Below, piece after piece: positions 24,467-31,931 of a DNA stretch of 36,057 nucleotides. The stretch comes from Bacteroidaceae bacterium (GTDB lineage: Bacteria > Bacteroidota > Bacteroidia > Bacteroidales > Bacteroidaceae), in contig JAFVTL010000051.1 of NCBI GenBank assembly GCA_017503235.1, positions 1-36,057 on the forward strand, in the 5' to 3' direction. The translations under genes were made by a program, and so were the position numbers. The notes below the pieces were generated by a model. The model did not search any database and was not told the DNA's origin. It was given only the letters and a program-made list of their open reading frames with translations. Each line of letters opens with the position of its first letter. Positions within the stretch are counted from its first letter, which is position 1.

Positions 24467-25485
24467 TCATGCAACTGCGAATAGCACCGCTTTCGACATA
24501 CATGATATTTCCAAAGAATGCTATAAGAAACTCTTGAGGAAATACGTCCAACAACCGTTTTACTCATATTATCTGACCGCTTCTCTTCATAAGATGCACG
24601 TAAGTCTTTGAATTCCCTACGCGCTTGAAGCACCGCCTTGGCACTCTCACGTTCACCCTTCAAGAAAAAGACACAAGCCGCTATCCAATCCAACGCACCA
24701 CGAACAAAGAGAACTTTCTTCAGTTCTTTCTCCGGAAGATTCTTATAGAGCATCAGCAGGTTATTTCGGAAATTCAAAAAGGTCTTGCGAGGGTTTTCCT
24801 TTCCCAAAGTACCGCCTCCTACATGAAAAACGACACTTTGCGGAACGCAAACCAACGTTTTACTCCGCGCATTCAGTCGCCAGCACAAATCAATCTCTTC
24901 CATGTGAGCGAAGAAATCCTTATCCAGACCGCCGACCTCTTTATACTCCTTCAAGCGAATAAACATAGCAGCCCCACTCACCCAAAACACCGGACGAACG
25001 GTATCATATTGCCCATGGTCTTCTTCCAGCACATCAAAAATCCGTCCTCTACAGAAAGGATAACCATACTTATCTATATAGCCTCCAGCCGCACCGGCAT
25101 ATTCAAAAAAAGACTTGTTGCGCTGATTCATGAGTTTGGGCTGGCAAGCAGCGACCTCTGAATGCTCATCCATATACTCGACAAGAGGCTCCAGCCAATG
25201 AGGGGTAACTTCTACATCGCTATTCAAAAGGACTACATATTCCGAATCGAGCTGCGAAAGAGCACGGTTATACCCCTCAGCAAAGCCATAGTTAGCATCC
25301 AACTTTACCAATCGAACAGAAGGGAAAGCTGTTTCAAGCAAAACCAAAGACCCATCGCTTGAAGCATTGTCGGCTACACAGACCTCTACCCCTTCACCTT
25401 GCGAACAAGCCACAACGGAAGGCAAGAATCTTCGGAGCATCTCTTCTCCATTCCAATTCAATATAACAACCGACACTTTTTTCAT
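24463..25485 (-). CDS. Glycosyltransferase family 2
   Basis: This 340-residue protein has a GT-A fold. The nucleotide-sugar binding start is KKVSVVILNWNG (2-13), followed by CVADNASSDGS. The metal-binding DxD equivalent is NSDVE (residues 88-92), and EEIDLCWRLNARSK carries the ED-type catalytic motif. It resembles rhamnosyl- and related transferases (WcaE/RfbF-like) that build surface polysaccharide, probably acting at the cytoplasmic face. I chose MKKVSV (25485) as the start because the longer frame at 25515 would overlap the mtaB stop. mtaB ends 11 bp upstream, so the two are probably co-transcribed. The acceptor and sugar are not known. Confidence 0.88.
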   Translation of the reverse strand: MKKVSVVILNWNGEEMLRRFLPSVVACSQGEGVEVCVADNASSDGSLVLLETAFPSVRLVKLDANYGFAEGYNRALSQLDSEYVVLLNSDVEVTPHWLEPLVEYMDEHSEVAACQPKLMNQRNKSFFEYAGAAGGYIDKYGYPFCRGRIFDVLEEDHGQYDTVRPVFWVSGAAMFIRLKEYKEVGGLDKDFFAHMEEIDLCWRLNARSKTLVCVPQSVVFHVGGGTLGKENPRKTFLNFRNNLLMLYKNLPEKELKKVLFVRGALDWIAACVFFLKGERESAKAVLQARREFKDLRASYEEKRSDNMSKTVVGRISSRVSYSILWKYHVCRKRCYSQLHD

Positions 25486-25496
25486 ATACCTATATA

Positions 25497-26813
25497 TTAG
25501 ATAATAGTAGCACACAATGAAGTTCCATCTTCATTGAATGCCCCCATCCGCACTCGAACCAGACAATTGTCAAATTCACGCCCACAATCCACCTCAACAC
25601 GTACGTAATTATCCGTAAATCCATGCATCGGTGTACCAGGTTTCGCTTTTTCCATCAATACAACAGCTTCCTTACCTATATGCGATGCATAAAACGCACG
25701 TGTCTTTTCGTCTGATAAAGCAAGAAGTTTCTGGCTTCTTCGATGCTTTTCCTCGACCGACACTTTATGTTCTATCTTCAACGCTTGAGTTCCAGGACGT
25801 TCCGAATAGCTGAATACATGAAGCTGAGTTACATCCAACCCTTTCAAGAACTCATAAGTCTGTTCAAAATAAGTATCTGTTTCACCACGGGTACCCACAA
25901 TCACATCCACACCAATGAATGCATGAGGCAGCAGTTCTTTTATCTTCTGCACTTTATGAGCAAACAAAGCCGTATCATACCGACGGCGCATCAGCTTCAG
26001 CACTTCGTCACAACCACTCTGCAAAGGGATATGGAAATGAGGCATAAACGCCCGAGAATTGGCGACGAACTCAATCACTTCATCAGTCAACAAATTGGGT
26101 TCAATAGACGAAATACGATAGCGCTCAATCCCTTCCACTTCATCCAACTGACGAATCAAATCCAAGAAAGACTCTCCCGTTGATTTACCGAAATCACCGA
26201 TATTCACCCCTGTTATAACAATCTCCTTTCCGCCTTCAAGGGCGGCTTCACGAGCCTGCTGCACAATATCCTTAATACGTCCATTACGACTACGCCCGCG
26301 AGCAAAAGGAATGGTACAATACGAACAAAAATAATCACATCCATCCTGCACCTTCAAAAAATACCGAGTACGATCACCCCGCGAACAAGAAGGTGCGAAG
26401 CTACGTATGTCCTTAAAAGTACTGGTTACCGACTCGCCATGCTCACGTTTCTCCAGATTACCGAGATACTTCATCAGTTCGCCTTTCTGTTCCGCCCCCA
26501 ACACGACATCCACTCCTTCTATAGATGCTACTTGATCAGGCTTCAACTGAGCGTAACAACCAGTCACTACCACAAATGCACCCGGATGGTTCTTCACCAA
26601 CCGATGGATGGCCTGACGACATTTCTTATCTGCCACCTCTGTCACCGAGCAGGTATTCATCACACAGATGTCAGCCTTTTCCCCTTTGCGAGCCGTACGC
26701 ACACCCATTTCCTTCAGCAACTGTCCGATAGTAGAAGTTTCGGAGAAATTCAACTTGCAGCCCAACGTATAGTAGACCGCCTTCTTGTCTTTGAACACAG
26801 AAGTATCTATCAT
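25497..26813 (-). CDS. mtaB: tRNA t6A37 methylthiotransferase MtaB
   Basis: This 438-residue radical-SAM enzyme adds a methylthio group to t6A at position 37 of tRNAs that read ANN codons. Domain order is an N-terminal UPF0004 domain with three Cys cluster ligands (Cys19 in TLGCKLN, Cys55 in NTCSVTEVADKKC, Cys86 in TGCYAQL), a radical-SAM core with Cys159, Cys163 and Cys166 (DGCDYFCSYC), and a C-terminal TRAM RNA-binding domain. The C-[KN]-LN pattern and length point to MtaB rather than MiaB or RimO. The start at 26813 gives a clean N-terminus. The longer in-frame start at 26900 would add a hydrophobic tail that includes the promoter. Confidence 0.93.
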   Translation of the reverse strand: MIDTSVFKDKKAVYYTLGCKLNFSETSTIGQLLKEMGVRTARKGEKADICVMNTCSVTEVADKKCRQAIHRLVKNHPGAFVVVTGCYAQLKPDQVASIEGVDVVLGAEQKGELMKYLGNLEKREHGESVTSTFKDIRSFAPSCSRGDRTRYFLKVQDGCDYFCSYCTIPFARGRSRNGRIKDIVQQAREAALEGGKEIVITGVNIGDFGKSTGESFLDLIRQLDEVEGIERYRISSIEPNLLTDEVIEFVANSRAFMPHFHIPLQSGCDEVLKLMRRRYDTALFAHKVQKIKELLPHAFIGVDVIVGTRGETDTYFEQTYEFLKGLDVTQLHVFSYSERPGTQALKIEHKVSVEEKHRRSQKLLALSDEKTRAFYASHIGKEAVVLMEKAKPGTPMHGFTDNYVRVEVDCGREFDNCLVRVRMGAFNEDGTSLCATII

Positions 26814-26833
26814 TGTACCTTTCTTTTGAGAAA

Positions 26834-26841
26834 CAAAGGTA
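26834..26841 (-). promoter_or_regulatory. Promoter -7 element for mtaB
   Basis: The minus strand reads TACCTTTG, a TAnnTTTG match, 20 bp upstream of the ATG at 26813. Confidence 0.6.
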
Positions 26842-26970
26842 AACACAAAAAGTTGAATACAGAAACAAACCGATAAAGAAATAGACCTCTTCACCAGCAC
26901 ACACTAACAATCCCTATCTTTTTTTTATTAAAAAAACGACATTTCGTATACATTTTATCCAAAAAGTATG

Positions 26971-26978
26971 TAAATTTG
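26971..26978 (+). promoter_or_regulatory. Promoter -7 element for the cysteine-rich lipoprotein
   Basis: TAAATTTG matches TAnnTTTG, 53 bp upstream of the ATG at 27032. The leader is A-rich and has no Shine-Dalgarno. Confidence 0.65.
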
Positions 26979-27031
26979 CAGCCAATTTAGCAAGAGAGAA
27001 CTAATTTAATTAACAATCAAAAACAAAAGAA

Positions 27032-27262
27032 ATGAAGAAATTGGTATTTTTGTTCGTAGCATTCGCTGCAGTATCATTCGCTTCTTGCGGAAACAAAGCA
27101 GCTAAGAATCAAGTAGAAAACGCAGAAGCAGCATGCGAAGCTGTTTGCGATTCAGCTAAGGAATGCGAAAAAGCTTGTTGTGATTCACTGAAGGCCGCTT
27201 GCGACTCTGTATGCTGTGATTCAGTAAAGGAATGCTGTGATTCAGTAAAGGTTGCTGAATAA
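27032..27262 (+). CDS. Small cysteine-rich lipoprotein of unknown function
   Basis: This 76-residue protein starts with a lipoprotein signal peptide whose lipobox is SFASC (Cys19). The mature part is about 58 residues and carries ten further Cys between residues 35 and 69 (35, 39, 45, 49, 50, 57, 61, 62, 68, 69). The word CDS recurs at 39, 50, 57, 62 and 69, several times as CCDSVK. Acidic and basic residues alternate and the segment is probably helical. I do not recognise the family. Metal binding, thiol redox buffering or disulfide-linked assembly at the membrane are possible, but none is shown. It has its own promoter and terminator, so it is expressed alone. The signal peptide supports it being a real gene. 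Confidence 0.85.
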   Translation: MKKLVFLFVAFAAVSFASCGNKAAKNQVENAEAACEAVCDSAKECEKACCDSLKAACDSVCCDSVKECCDSVKVAE

Positions 27263-27287
27263 TTCAAACGAACAGTTTAATTAAGGT

Positions 27288-27327
27288 GAAAAAGAAAAGT
27301 CCGGCTTTCGAGCCGGACTTTTCTTTT
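27288..27327. terminator. Bidirectional terminator between the Cys-rich lipoprotein and rplI
   Basis: AAAAGAAAAGTCCGGCT pairs with AGCCGGACTTTTCTTTTG-side bases around TTCG, giving a long A-to-T symmetric hairpin. It lies 25 bp after the lipoprotein stop and 17 bp beyond the rplI stop, so it serves both convergent units. Confidence 0.9.
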
Positions 27328-27343
27328 GGTATCTATAGTTAGA

Positions 27344-27790
27344 TTATTCTGCTTCAGCAACCACTTCGAAAGGAACATCAACAGAAACTTCCTTATGAAG
27401 TTTTACAGTAGCTGTATAGCTGCCTACTTCCTTCACACCCTTAACTACAATAATCTTACGGTCAATGTTGTGACCCAACTTAGCGAGTTCTTCAGCAATT
27501 TGGATGTTGCTAACAGAACCAAAGATGGTACCAGTAGCGCTAACCTTAGTAGCGATAGTCAAAGATACACCCTTCAACTGTTCAGCCAAAGCTTCAGCAT
27601 CTTTCTTAATCTTTTCCAACTTGTGTGCACGTTGCTTCAAGTCTTCAGCCAACATCTTCTTAGCAGCAGGAGAAGCAATCACAGCCTTACCTGTAGGAAT
27701 AAGGTAATTACGACCATAACCAGACTTAACTGTTACAATGTCATTCTTGTAGCCCAAGTTAACTACGTCTTCTTTCAAAATAATTTCCAT
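27344..27790 (-). CDS. rplI: 50S ribosomal protein bL9
   Basis: This 148-residue protein binds 23S rRNA and spans the L1 stalk base. The N-terminal signature [36 protein letters not shown]-type region (residues 1-36) is highly conserved. A long connecting helix follows (about 40-75) and then a C-terminal domain. It is the last gene of rpsF-rpsR-rplI. A strong Shine-Dalgarno (AAGGAGGAG on the minus strand, 27804-27796) lies 5 nt before the ATG, unusual for this phylum. No ssb gene interrupts the operon, unlike Firmicutes. Confidence 0.98.
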   Translation of the reverse strand: MEIILKEDVVNLGYKNDIVTVKSGYGRNYLIPTGKAVIASPAAKKMLAEDLKQRAHKLEKIKKDAEALAEQLKGVSLTIATKVSATGTIFGSVSNIQIAEELAKLGHNIDRKIIVVKGVKEVGSYTATVKLHKEVSVDVPFEVVAEAE

Positions 27791-27795
27791 ACTTA

Positions 27796-27804
27796 CTCCT
27801 CCTT
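27796..27804 (-). promoter_or_regulatory. Strong Shine-Dalgarno of rplI
   Basis: The minus strand reads AAGGAGGAG, fully complementary to the 16S anti-SD core CCUCCUU, 5 nt before the rplI ATG. Nearly all other starts in this window lack such a site. Confidence 0.85.
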
Positions 27805-27805
27805 A

Positions 27806-28075
27806 TTATTTCATCATGTCAGTTACAAATGGAAGTAACGCCAAGTGACGTGCTCTCTTAACAGCCTGCGCAATACGACGTTGGAACTTCAAAGAAGTAC
27901 CGGTAATACGGCGAGGAAGAATCTTACCTTGTTCATTCAAGAACTTCTTCAAGAATTCAGGATCCTTATAGTCGATATACTTAATACCACTCTTTTTGAA
28001 ACGGCAGTATTTCTTCTTCTTAACATCTACTGATGGAGGTGTTAAATATCTGATTTCTGATTGTTGCTGTGCCAT
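27806..28075 (-). CDS. rpsR: 30S ribosomal protein bS18
   Basis: This 89-residue protein lies on the small-subunit platform and pairs with bS6. The family signature is [30 protein letters not shown]-type at the C-terminus, preceded by [21 protein letters not shown]. It sits between rpsF (2 nt upstream of its start) and rplI (15 nt downstream). A strong Shine-Dalgarno embedded in the end of rpsF precedes it. In Bacteroidetes the bS6-bS18-bS21 pocket on the platform is reported to hold the 16S anti-SD tail, so the SD here could allow feedback control. Confidence 0.98.
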   Translation of the reverse strand: MAQQQSEIRYLTPPSVDVKKKKYCRFKKSGIKYIDYKDPEFLKKFLNEQGKILPRRITGTSLKFQRRIAQAVKRARHLALLPFVTDMMK

Positions 28076-28077
28076 GA

Positions 28078-28422
28078 TTAGTCCTCCTTCTTAGCTGATT
28101 TAACATTTCTTCTCTTTGCAGCATATTCTGCAGCATACTTATCCATCTTGACTGTAATATAACGGATAACTCGTTCATCACGACGATAGTTAAGTTCCAA
28201 CTTCTGGATAGTTGCAGGAGTTGCATTAAACTCAATCAACTGATAGAAACCAGTTGATTTCTTTTCAATAGGGTAAGCCAATTTCTTCAAACCCCAATTT
28301 TCTTCATTGATAATCTCTGCACCTTCAGCAGTCAGAATACCTTTGAATTTTTCTACCGCTTCCTTCATCTGAACATCAGATAAAACGGGAGTTAAAATGA
28401 AAACGGTTTCGTACTGATTCAT
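28078..28422 (-). CDS. rpsF: 30S ribosomal protein bS6
   Basis: This 114-residue protein begins [16 protein letters not shown], the usual start of bS6, and contains [23 protein letters not shown] and [17 protein letters not shown]. It heterodimerises with bS18 on the platform of the 30S subunit. It is the first gene of rpsF-rpsR-rplI, read from a strong -33/-7 promoter at 28468-28498. Its own leader has no Shine-Dalgarno, in contrast to the two genes after it. Bacterial rpsF-rpsR messages are often autoregulated by the S6:S18 complex; I did not identify that RNA motif in the short (about 39 nt) leader here. Confidence 0.97.
   Translation of the reverse strand: MNQYETVFILTPVLSDVQMKEAVEKFKGILTAEGAEIINEENWGLKKLAYPIEKKSTGFYQLIEFNATPATIQKLELNYRRDERVIRYITVKMDKYAAEYAAKRRNVKSAKKED
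28082..28089 (-). promoter_or_regulatory. Strong Shine-Dalgarno of rpsR
   Basis: The minus strand reads AAGGAGGA, ending 6 nt before the rpsR ATG at 28075. It lies inside the last codons of rpsF, so its sequence also codes the rpsF C-terminus (KKED). Confidence 0.88.
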
Positions 28423-28467
28423 ACTTACGTTAAATTAAAATGATTAATAATTTTTCAAATGCGACTG

Positions 28468-28498
28468 CAAAGGTAAGCATTTTATCCTAATCTGCAAA
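28468..28498 (-). promoter_or_regulatory. Promoter of rpsF-rpsR-rplI
   Basis: On the minus strand a -33 TTTG (28498-28495) is separated by 19 bp from TACCTTTG (28475-28468), a full TAnnTTTG match. The leader to the rpsF ATG is about 39 nt. Confidence 0.8.
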
Positions 28499-28592
28499 CA
28501 CTTAACCTTTTTATTATTGTTTTTACACACCGTTTTTACTTCAACGAACCATCTTTTTTACATTTTTTGGGATTTTTGGCTGATGCAATATC

Positions 28593-28628
28593 GCAAAGTA
28601 TTGTAACTTTGCAAAGTTGTTTAAACAA
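28593..28628. promoter_or_regulatory. marR promoter with three overlapping palindromes (candidate operator)
   Basis: The -7 element TAACTTTG is at 28604-28611. Around it are GCAAAGT-N6-ACTTTGC (28593-28612), the perfect palindrome AACTTTGCAAAGTT (28605-28618) and the perfect palindrome TTGTTTAAACAA (28617-28628). The ATG follows at 28635. MarR dimers usually bind such symmetric sites and repress their own gene. Confidence 0.65.
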
Positions 28629-28634
28629 TAATAT

Positions 28635-29081
28635 ATGACCGAACAATTCAAAGTTGACCAGCAATTGGTATTTGCCATTCTAAACGGGAAAGTATCTACC
28701 GCCATCAACCGGAAGCTATACAGGAATTTCCGCCAAAATGGAATTGACATCACCCCCGAGCAATGGACCATACTTCTTGCTTTATGGGAAAAAGACGGAG
28801 TTCCACAACAAGAATTATGCAATGCGACATTCAAGGACAAGCCAAGCATGACACGCCTCATAGACAATATGGAACGCCAGCACTTGGTAGTCCGCATTTC
28901 CGACAAAAACGATCGGCGAACCAACCTGATTCATCTGACAAAAACAGGAAGAGAATTGGAAGGCAGGGCATTCAAAATTGCCAATATCACACTGGAAGAA
29001 GCGTTGAGCGGCTTAACAACTGACGAACTGAAAATAGCGCAAGAAGTGCTGAAAAAGATATTCACGAGTATAAAAGATTAA
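28635..29081 (+). CDS. MarR-family transcriptional regulator
   Basis: This 148-residue protein has the winged helix-turn-helix arrangement of MarR. An N-terminal helix for dimerisation leads to ITPEQWTILLALWEKDGVPQ, then recognition-helix residues KPSMTRLIDNMERQHLV and the wing VRISDKNDRRTNLIHLTKTG, with the typical D-R wing residues. C-terminal helices complete the dimer interface. MarR proteins are usually repressors released by small aromatic compounds or oxidation. Palindromes over its own promoter suggest autorepression. The 60-residue membrane protein gene 104 bp downstream is a possible co-regulated target. No ligand is suggested by the sequence. Confidence 0.92.
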   Translation: MTEQFKVDQQLVFAILNGKVSTAINRKLYRNFRQNGIDITPEQWTILLALWEKDGVPQQELCNATFKDKPSMTRLIDNMERQHLVVRISDKNDRRTNLIHLTKTGRELEGRAFKIANITLEEALSGLTTDELKIAQEVLKKIFTSIKD

Positions 29082-29185
29082 AGTTTTTCTACGATTTCAT
29101 GTTTTTTTCATAAAATAATTTCCATGATAAGAGAATTATGCTTTAATTTGTACACAAGAAAATAAACTATTAAATATAATAACAC

Positions 29186-29368
29186 ATGAAAAGCTTATTG
29201 AAGAATTTAGGTCTGATACTTGTTATTATCGGAGCAGTTATCTTGATTTGCATCTTCTTGACAGGAAGTGCAGCAGTCAACAACAATGCCGTATTGGGCG
29301 GTTCTATAGCCCTCATCATTGCAGGATTGGTTCTGCATATTGTCCTCAACAAGAAATTCACAGATTAA
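29186..29368 (+). CDS. Small two-helix membrane protein, function unknown
   Basis: This 60-residue protein has two hydrophobic segments (about residues 8-26, LGLILVIIGAVILICIFLT, and 35-53, AVLGGSIALIIAGLVLHIV) joined by a short polar turn (GSAAVNNN). A basic N-terminus (MKSLLKN) and C-terminus (NKKFTD) suggest both ends face the cytoplasm. I do not recognise the family. The gene-like signs are the two well-formed membrane helices, an A-rich start region without Shine-Dalgarno as in its neighbours, a near-promoter TTAATTTG at 29143 and a strong terminator after it. It lies 104 bp after the MarR gene. Confidence 0.75.
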   Translation: MKSLLKNLGLILVIIGAVILICIFLTGSAAVNNNAVLGGSIALIIAGLVLHIVLNKKFTD

Positions 29369-29381
29369 AGTAGACCTTTAA

Positions 29382-29422
29382 AGCATAAAAAAAGCCCGAA
29401 TGATTCGGGCTTTTTTTATGCT
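29382..29422. terminator. Bidirectional terminator with long A/T-flanked stem
   Basis: GCATAAAAAAAGCCCGAAT is perfectly complementary to ATTCGGGCTTTTTTTATGC around a single G (about 29383-29421). A GC core flanked by A7 and T7 terminates both the small membrane-protein gene and rprY. It reaches the rprY stop codon. Confidence 0.92.
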
Positions 29423-30120
29423 CATTCCGCTTCCGGAGTAATCAGTTTATAACCTTTTCCATGAATATTGATGATTTCGATTGAATCGTCATCCTTCAAA
29501 TGCTTGCGAAGTTTGGTTATATACACATCCATACTTCTGGCATTGAAATAGTTGTCATCAATCCAAATGGTCTTCAAGGCAAAATCACGTTGAAGGATTT
29601 CGTTAGCGTGTGCACAAAGCAAACCAAGCAATTCTGATTCCTTCGTTGTCAACTTCGTCTGCTTTTCACCAATGGCAAGAATCTGCTTTTGAGTGTCAAA
29701 TGTAAAACGTCCAATCTTATATACGCTGGTTTCCTTGCTACGCTTACCACGCACACGACGCAAAATAGCTTCAATACGGAAAGTCAATTCTTCCATACTA
29801 AACGGCTTGGTTATATAGTCATCTGCACCAATCTTGAATCCTTCCAATATATCTTCCTTCAACGTCTTAGCGGTCAAGAAAATAATGGGAATCTGCGAAT
29901 TAGCCTGACGGATTTCCTGCGCCAACGTAAAACCATCCTTTTTAGGCATCATCACATCCAACACACACAAGTCGTACTTATTCTTCAAGAAAGCCTTATA
30001 ACCAGCTTCCCCATCGGGACAAAGTTCCGCAGAATAGCCCTTTGCCTGCAAATACTCTCTTAAAAGCATGCCAAGATTCTCATCATCTTCGCACAACAGA
30101 ATACGCAATTTTTCGTCCAT
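29422..30120 (-). CDS. rprY: Response regulator RprY (OmpR family)
   Basis: This 232-residue regulator has a receiver domain with acidic pocket Asp12-Asp13, phospho-acceptor Asp55 in LCVLDVMMPKKDG, Thr83 and Lys105 in DDYITKPF. A C-terminal winged helix (about 135-228) contains the OmpR-type recognition region (LQRDFALKTIWIDDNYFNAR and VDVYITKLRKHL-like). The pair resembles B. fragilis RprX/RprY, where RprY controls metabolic and stress genes. The start lies 1 nt after the rprX stop, so the two are translationally close. A terminator overlaps the last base of the stop codon. Confidence 0.93.
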   Translation of the reverse strand: MDEKLRILLCEDDENLGMLLREYLQAKGYSAELCPDGEAGYKAFLKNKYDLCVLDVMMPKKDGFTLAQEIRQANSQIPIIFLTAKTLKEDILEGFKIGADDYITKPFSMEELTFRIEAILRRVRGKRSKETSVYKIGRFTFDTQKQILAIGEKQTKLTTKESELLGLLCAHANEILQRDFALKTIWIDDNYFNARSMDVYITKLRKHLKDDDSIEIINIHGKGYKLITPEAE

Positions 30121-30121
30121 A

Positions 30122-31669
30122 TCAATTGTTTTTTAATAAAGGTAATACAATTATAAATTTAGTTCCGACATTCAGTTCACTTTCGGCACGGATAGAACCT
30201 TTATGATCCTGAATAATCTTCTTCACATAGGCCAAGCCCAAGCCGAAACCTTTCACATCGTGACGGTTACCGGTATGAACCCGGTAGAACTTATCAAATA
30301 TTTTTTTCAGGTTTTCTTTCTTTATACCCAGCCCATTATCCTGGATAGATATATGAAGTTTACCCGCTTCATTCCACGTACGGATATGCAAACGGAATTC
30401 TCCGTCCTCCTTCTTGTATTTCACGGCATTATCCAACAGATTGAATATCACATTCGTGAAATGCATTTCATCAACAAATATCCAAGGATTGGCAGCATCC
30501 AAATCCGTTGAAATCGTACCATTATACTTCTCCACCTTCAACGCAAACGTATTCACCACACCAGAAATCAATTCATTGGCATTGATATCCTTCATCTTCA
30601 AGGTGGCTTTCTGGCGTTCAAACATTGACATTTGCAAAACCTTCTCTACCTGGAAACGCAAACGCTTCGTCTCATCATTGATAACACCAGATATGTGTTG
30701 GAACATAGCCGGAGACTTACCGACGGAAGGATCTTGCAGCATCTGAGCAGCCAAAGATATGGTAGAGATAGGAGTCTTGAATTCATGCGTCATATTATTG
30801 ATGAAATCATTCTTTATCTCCGTCAACTTCTTTTGTCGGAAAATGATATAAATCGTAAAGACAAATGTCACCAACAGCACCAAGGTGAATATGACCGAAG
30901 GTATCATAAACCGCACCGAACTGAACACATAGCTCTCCATTGTAGGAAAATGTACATTCACCAAACCGACACGTGCCGGAGGGTCATTCTTAAAAAGGAT
31001 ACTAGAATACAGCACCTCATTACCATCGGGTACATAGTCCGGACAATGGTATATCATCTTCCCCATACGGTCAGTTACCGTATAATGATAAGGTATATTA
31101 ATACCATTCTTCGACAATTCAGCCTTCAAGAAAGCATCCAATTGCTTGAAGTTCACTCGTTCACCCAAAGGCTTGTCGCTTGTCGTTTGCAACATGTTAT
31201 AGACCACTTCGTCCAACAATGCACGTTGGTACATATATCTGTCTTTATAAATCTCCTGCAACGTTTTCGCCGTTTGCGGAATGTTCTTACCTACCGAAGT
31301 CGATATTTTAGGAACAGCCGTCCGGACTTTAGTCTTCCATTCAAAGGTACCCAGACCATTAGTCGATGAGATATAGATATGCTGGGTATGCTCTACCATT
31401 TCTTCATTCGTCACATGAGCCGTTCCAGTCATATCACCAGCTTGTCGTGCCGTCTTTTCAATAGCTGCCGCATCTGCCTCCAGATACTTTTTCGTTTCAG
31501 CCAATTCCATATTACGACAAACCTGCTCCAAACTTCGATGAACAGATTCATTGAACTGTTCATGTCGCATGGTTACCATTTCCTCAATATAGCTTACTTG
31601 CAAGTAAAGCAAACTGAGGAATGACATTCCCATTATTATTCCTAATATCCAAATAGTAGACTTCTTCAT
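30122..31669 (-). CDS. rprX: Sensor histidine kinase RprX
   Basis: This 515-residue membrane kinase has a first transmembrane segment at about 5-24, a periplasmic sensor region of roughly 230 residues, a second segment at about 254-277, and the kinase core. The phospho-acceptor is His295 in NNMTHEFKTPIST. The N box is NVIFNLLDNAVKYK, and the G boxes are DNGLGIKKEN and GFGLGLAYVKKI. The ATG at 31669 gives a signal-anchor-like start. The longer frame from 31699 would begin upstream of a perfect promoter element. That element lies so close that the mRNA may have almost no leader. Its partner RprY follows directly. Confidence 0.92.
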   Translation of the reverse strand: MKKSTIWILGIIMGMSFLSLLYLQVSYIEEMVTMRHEQFNESVHRSLEQVCRNMELAETKKYLEADAAAIEKTARQAGDMTGTAHVTNEEMVEHTQHIYISSTNGLGTFEWKTKVRTAVPKISTSVGKNIPQTAKTLQEIYKDRYMYQRALLDEVVYNMLQTTSDKPLGERVNFKQLDAFLKAELSKNGINIPYHYTVTDRMGKMIYHCPDYVPDGNEVLYSSILFKNDPPARVGLVNVHFPTMESYVFSSVRFMIPSVIFTLVLLVTFVFTIYIIFRQKKLTEIKNDFINNMTHEFKTPISTISLAAQMLQDPSVGKSPAMFQHISGVINDETKRLRFQVEKVLQMSMFERQKATLKMKDINANELISGVVNTFALKVEKYNGTISTDLDAANPWIFVDEMHFTNVIFNLLDNAVKYKKEDGEFRLHIRTWNEAGKLHISIQDNGLGIKKENLKKIFDKFYRVHTGNRHDVKGFGLGLAYVKKIIQDHKGSIRAESELNVGTKFIIVLPLLKNN

Positions 31670-31674
31670 GCCAA

Positions 31675-31682
31675 CAAATATA
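31675..31682 (-). promoter_or_regulatory. Promoter -7 element for rprX
   Basis: The minus strand reads TATATTTG, a full TAnnTTTG match, ending 5 nt before the rprX ATG at 31669. Confidence 0.5.
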
Positions 31683-31874
31683 AGGGCGATATTTTTCAAT
31701 ACATAGGCTATTAACCTAATTTAAACGCCAATTTCCTATTATTAACCGAATATGTCATTTTAGTTGTTATTTTAATAACTATAACAAAAGAAAGCACATT
31801 TGGTTTTGCAAAAATAATAAAAATTTAAGTCCACAATCACTATAAAAGGTGAAAACTTTAAGGAAACTTAAATT

Positions 31875-31911
31875 AAAAAAGGCGTATTTTTAACAAATAC
31901 GCCTTTTAAAG
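31875..31911 (-). terminator. Intrinsic terminator of EF-G2 gene
   Basis: AAAAGGCGTATTT pairs with AAATACGCCTTTT around a short loop. On the minus strand it follows the stop by about 20 nt and ends in a T-run. Confidence 0.88.
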
Positions 31912-31931
31912 TGTTTAAAACCTAATATTTA

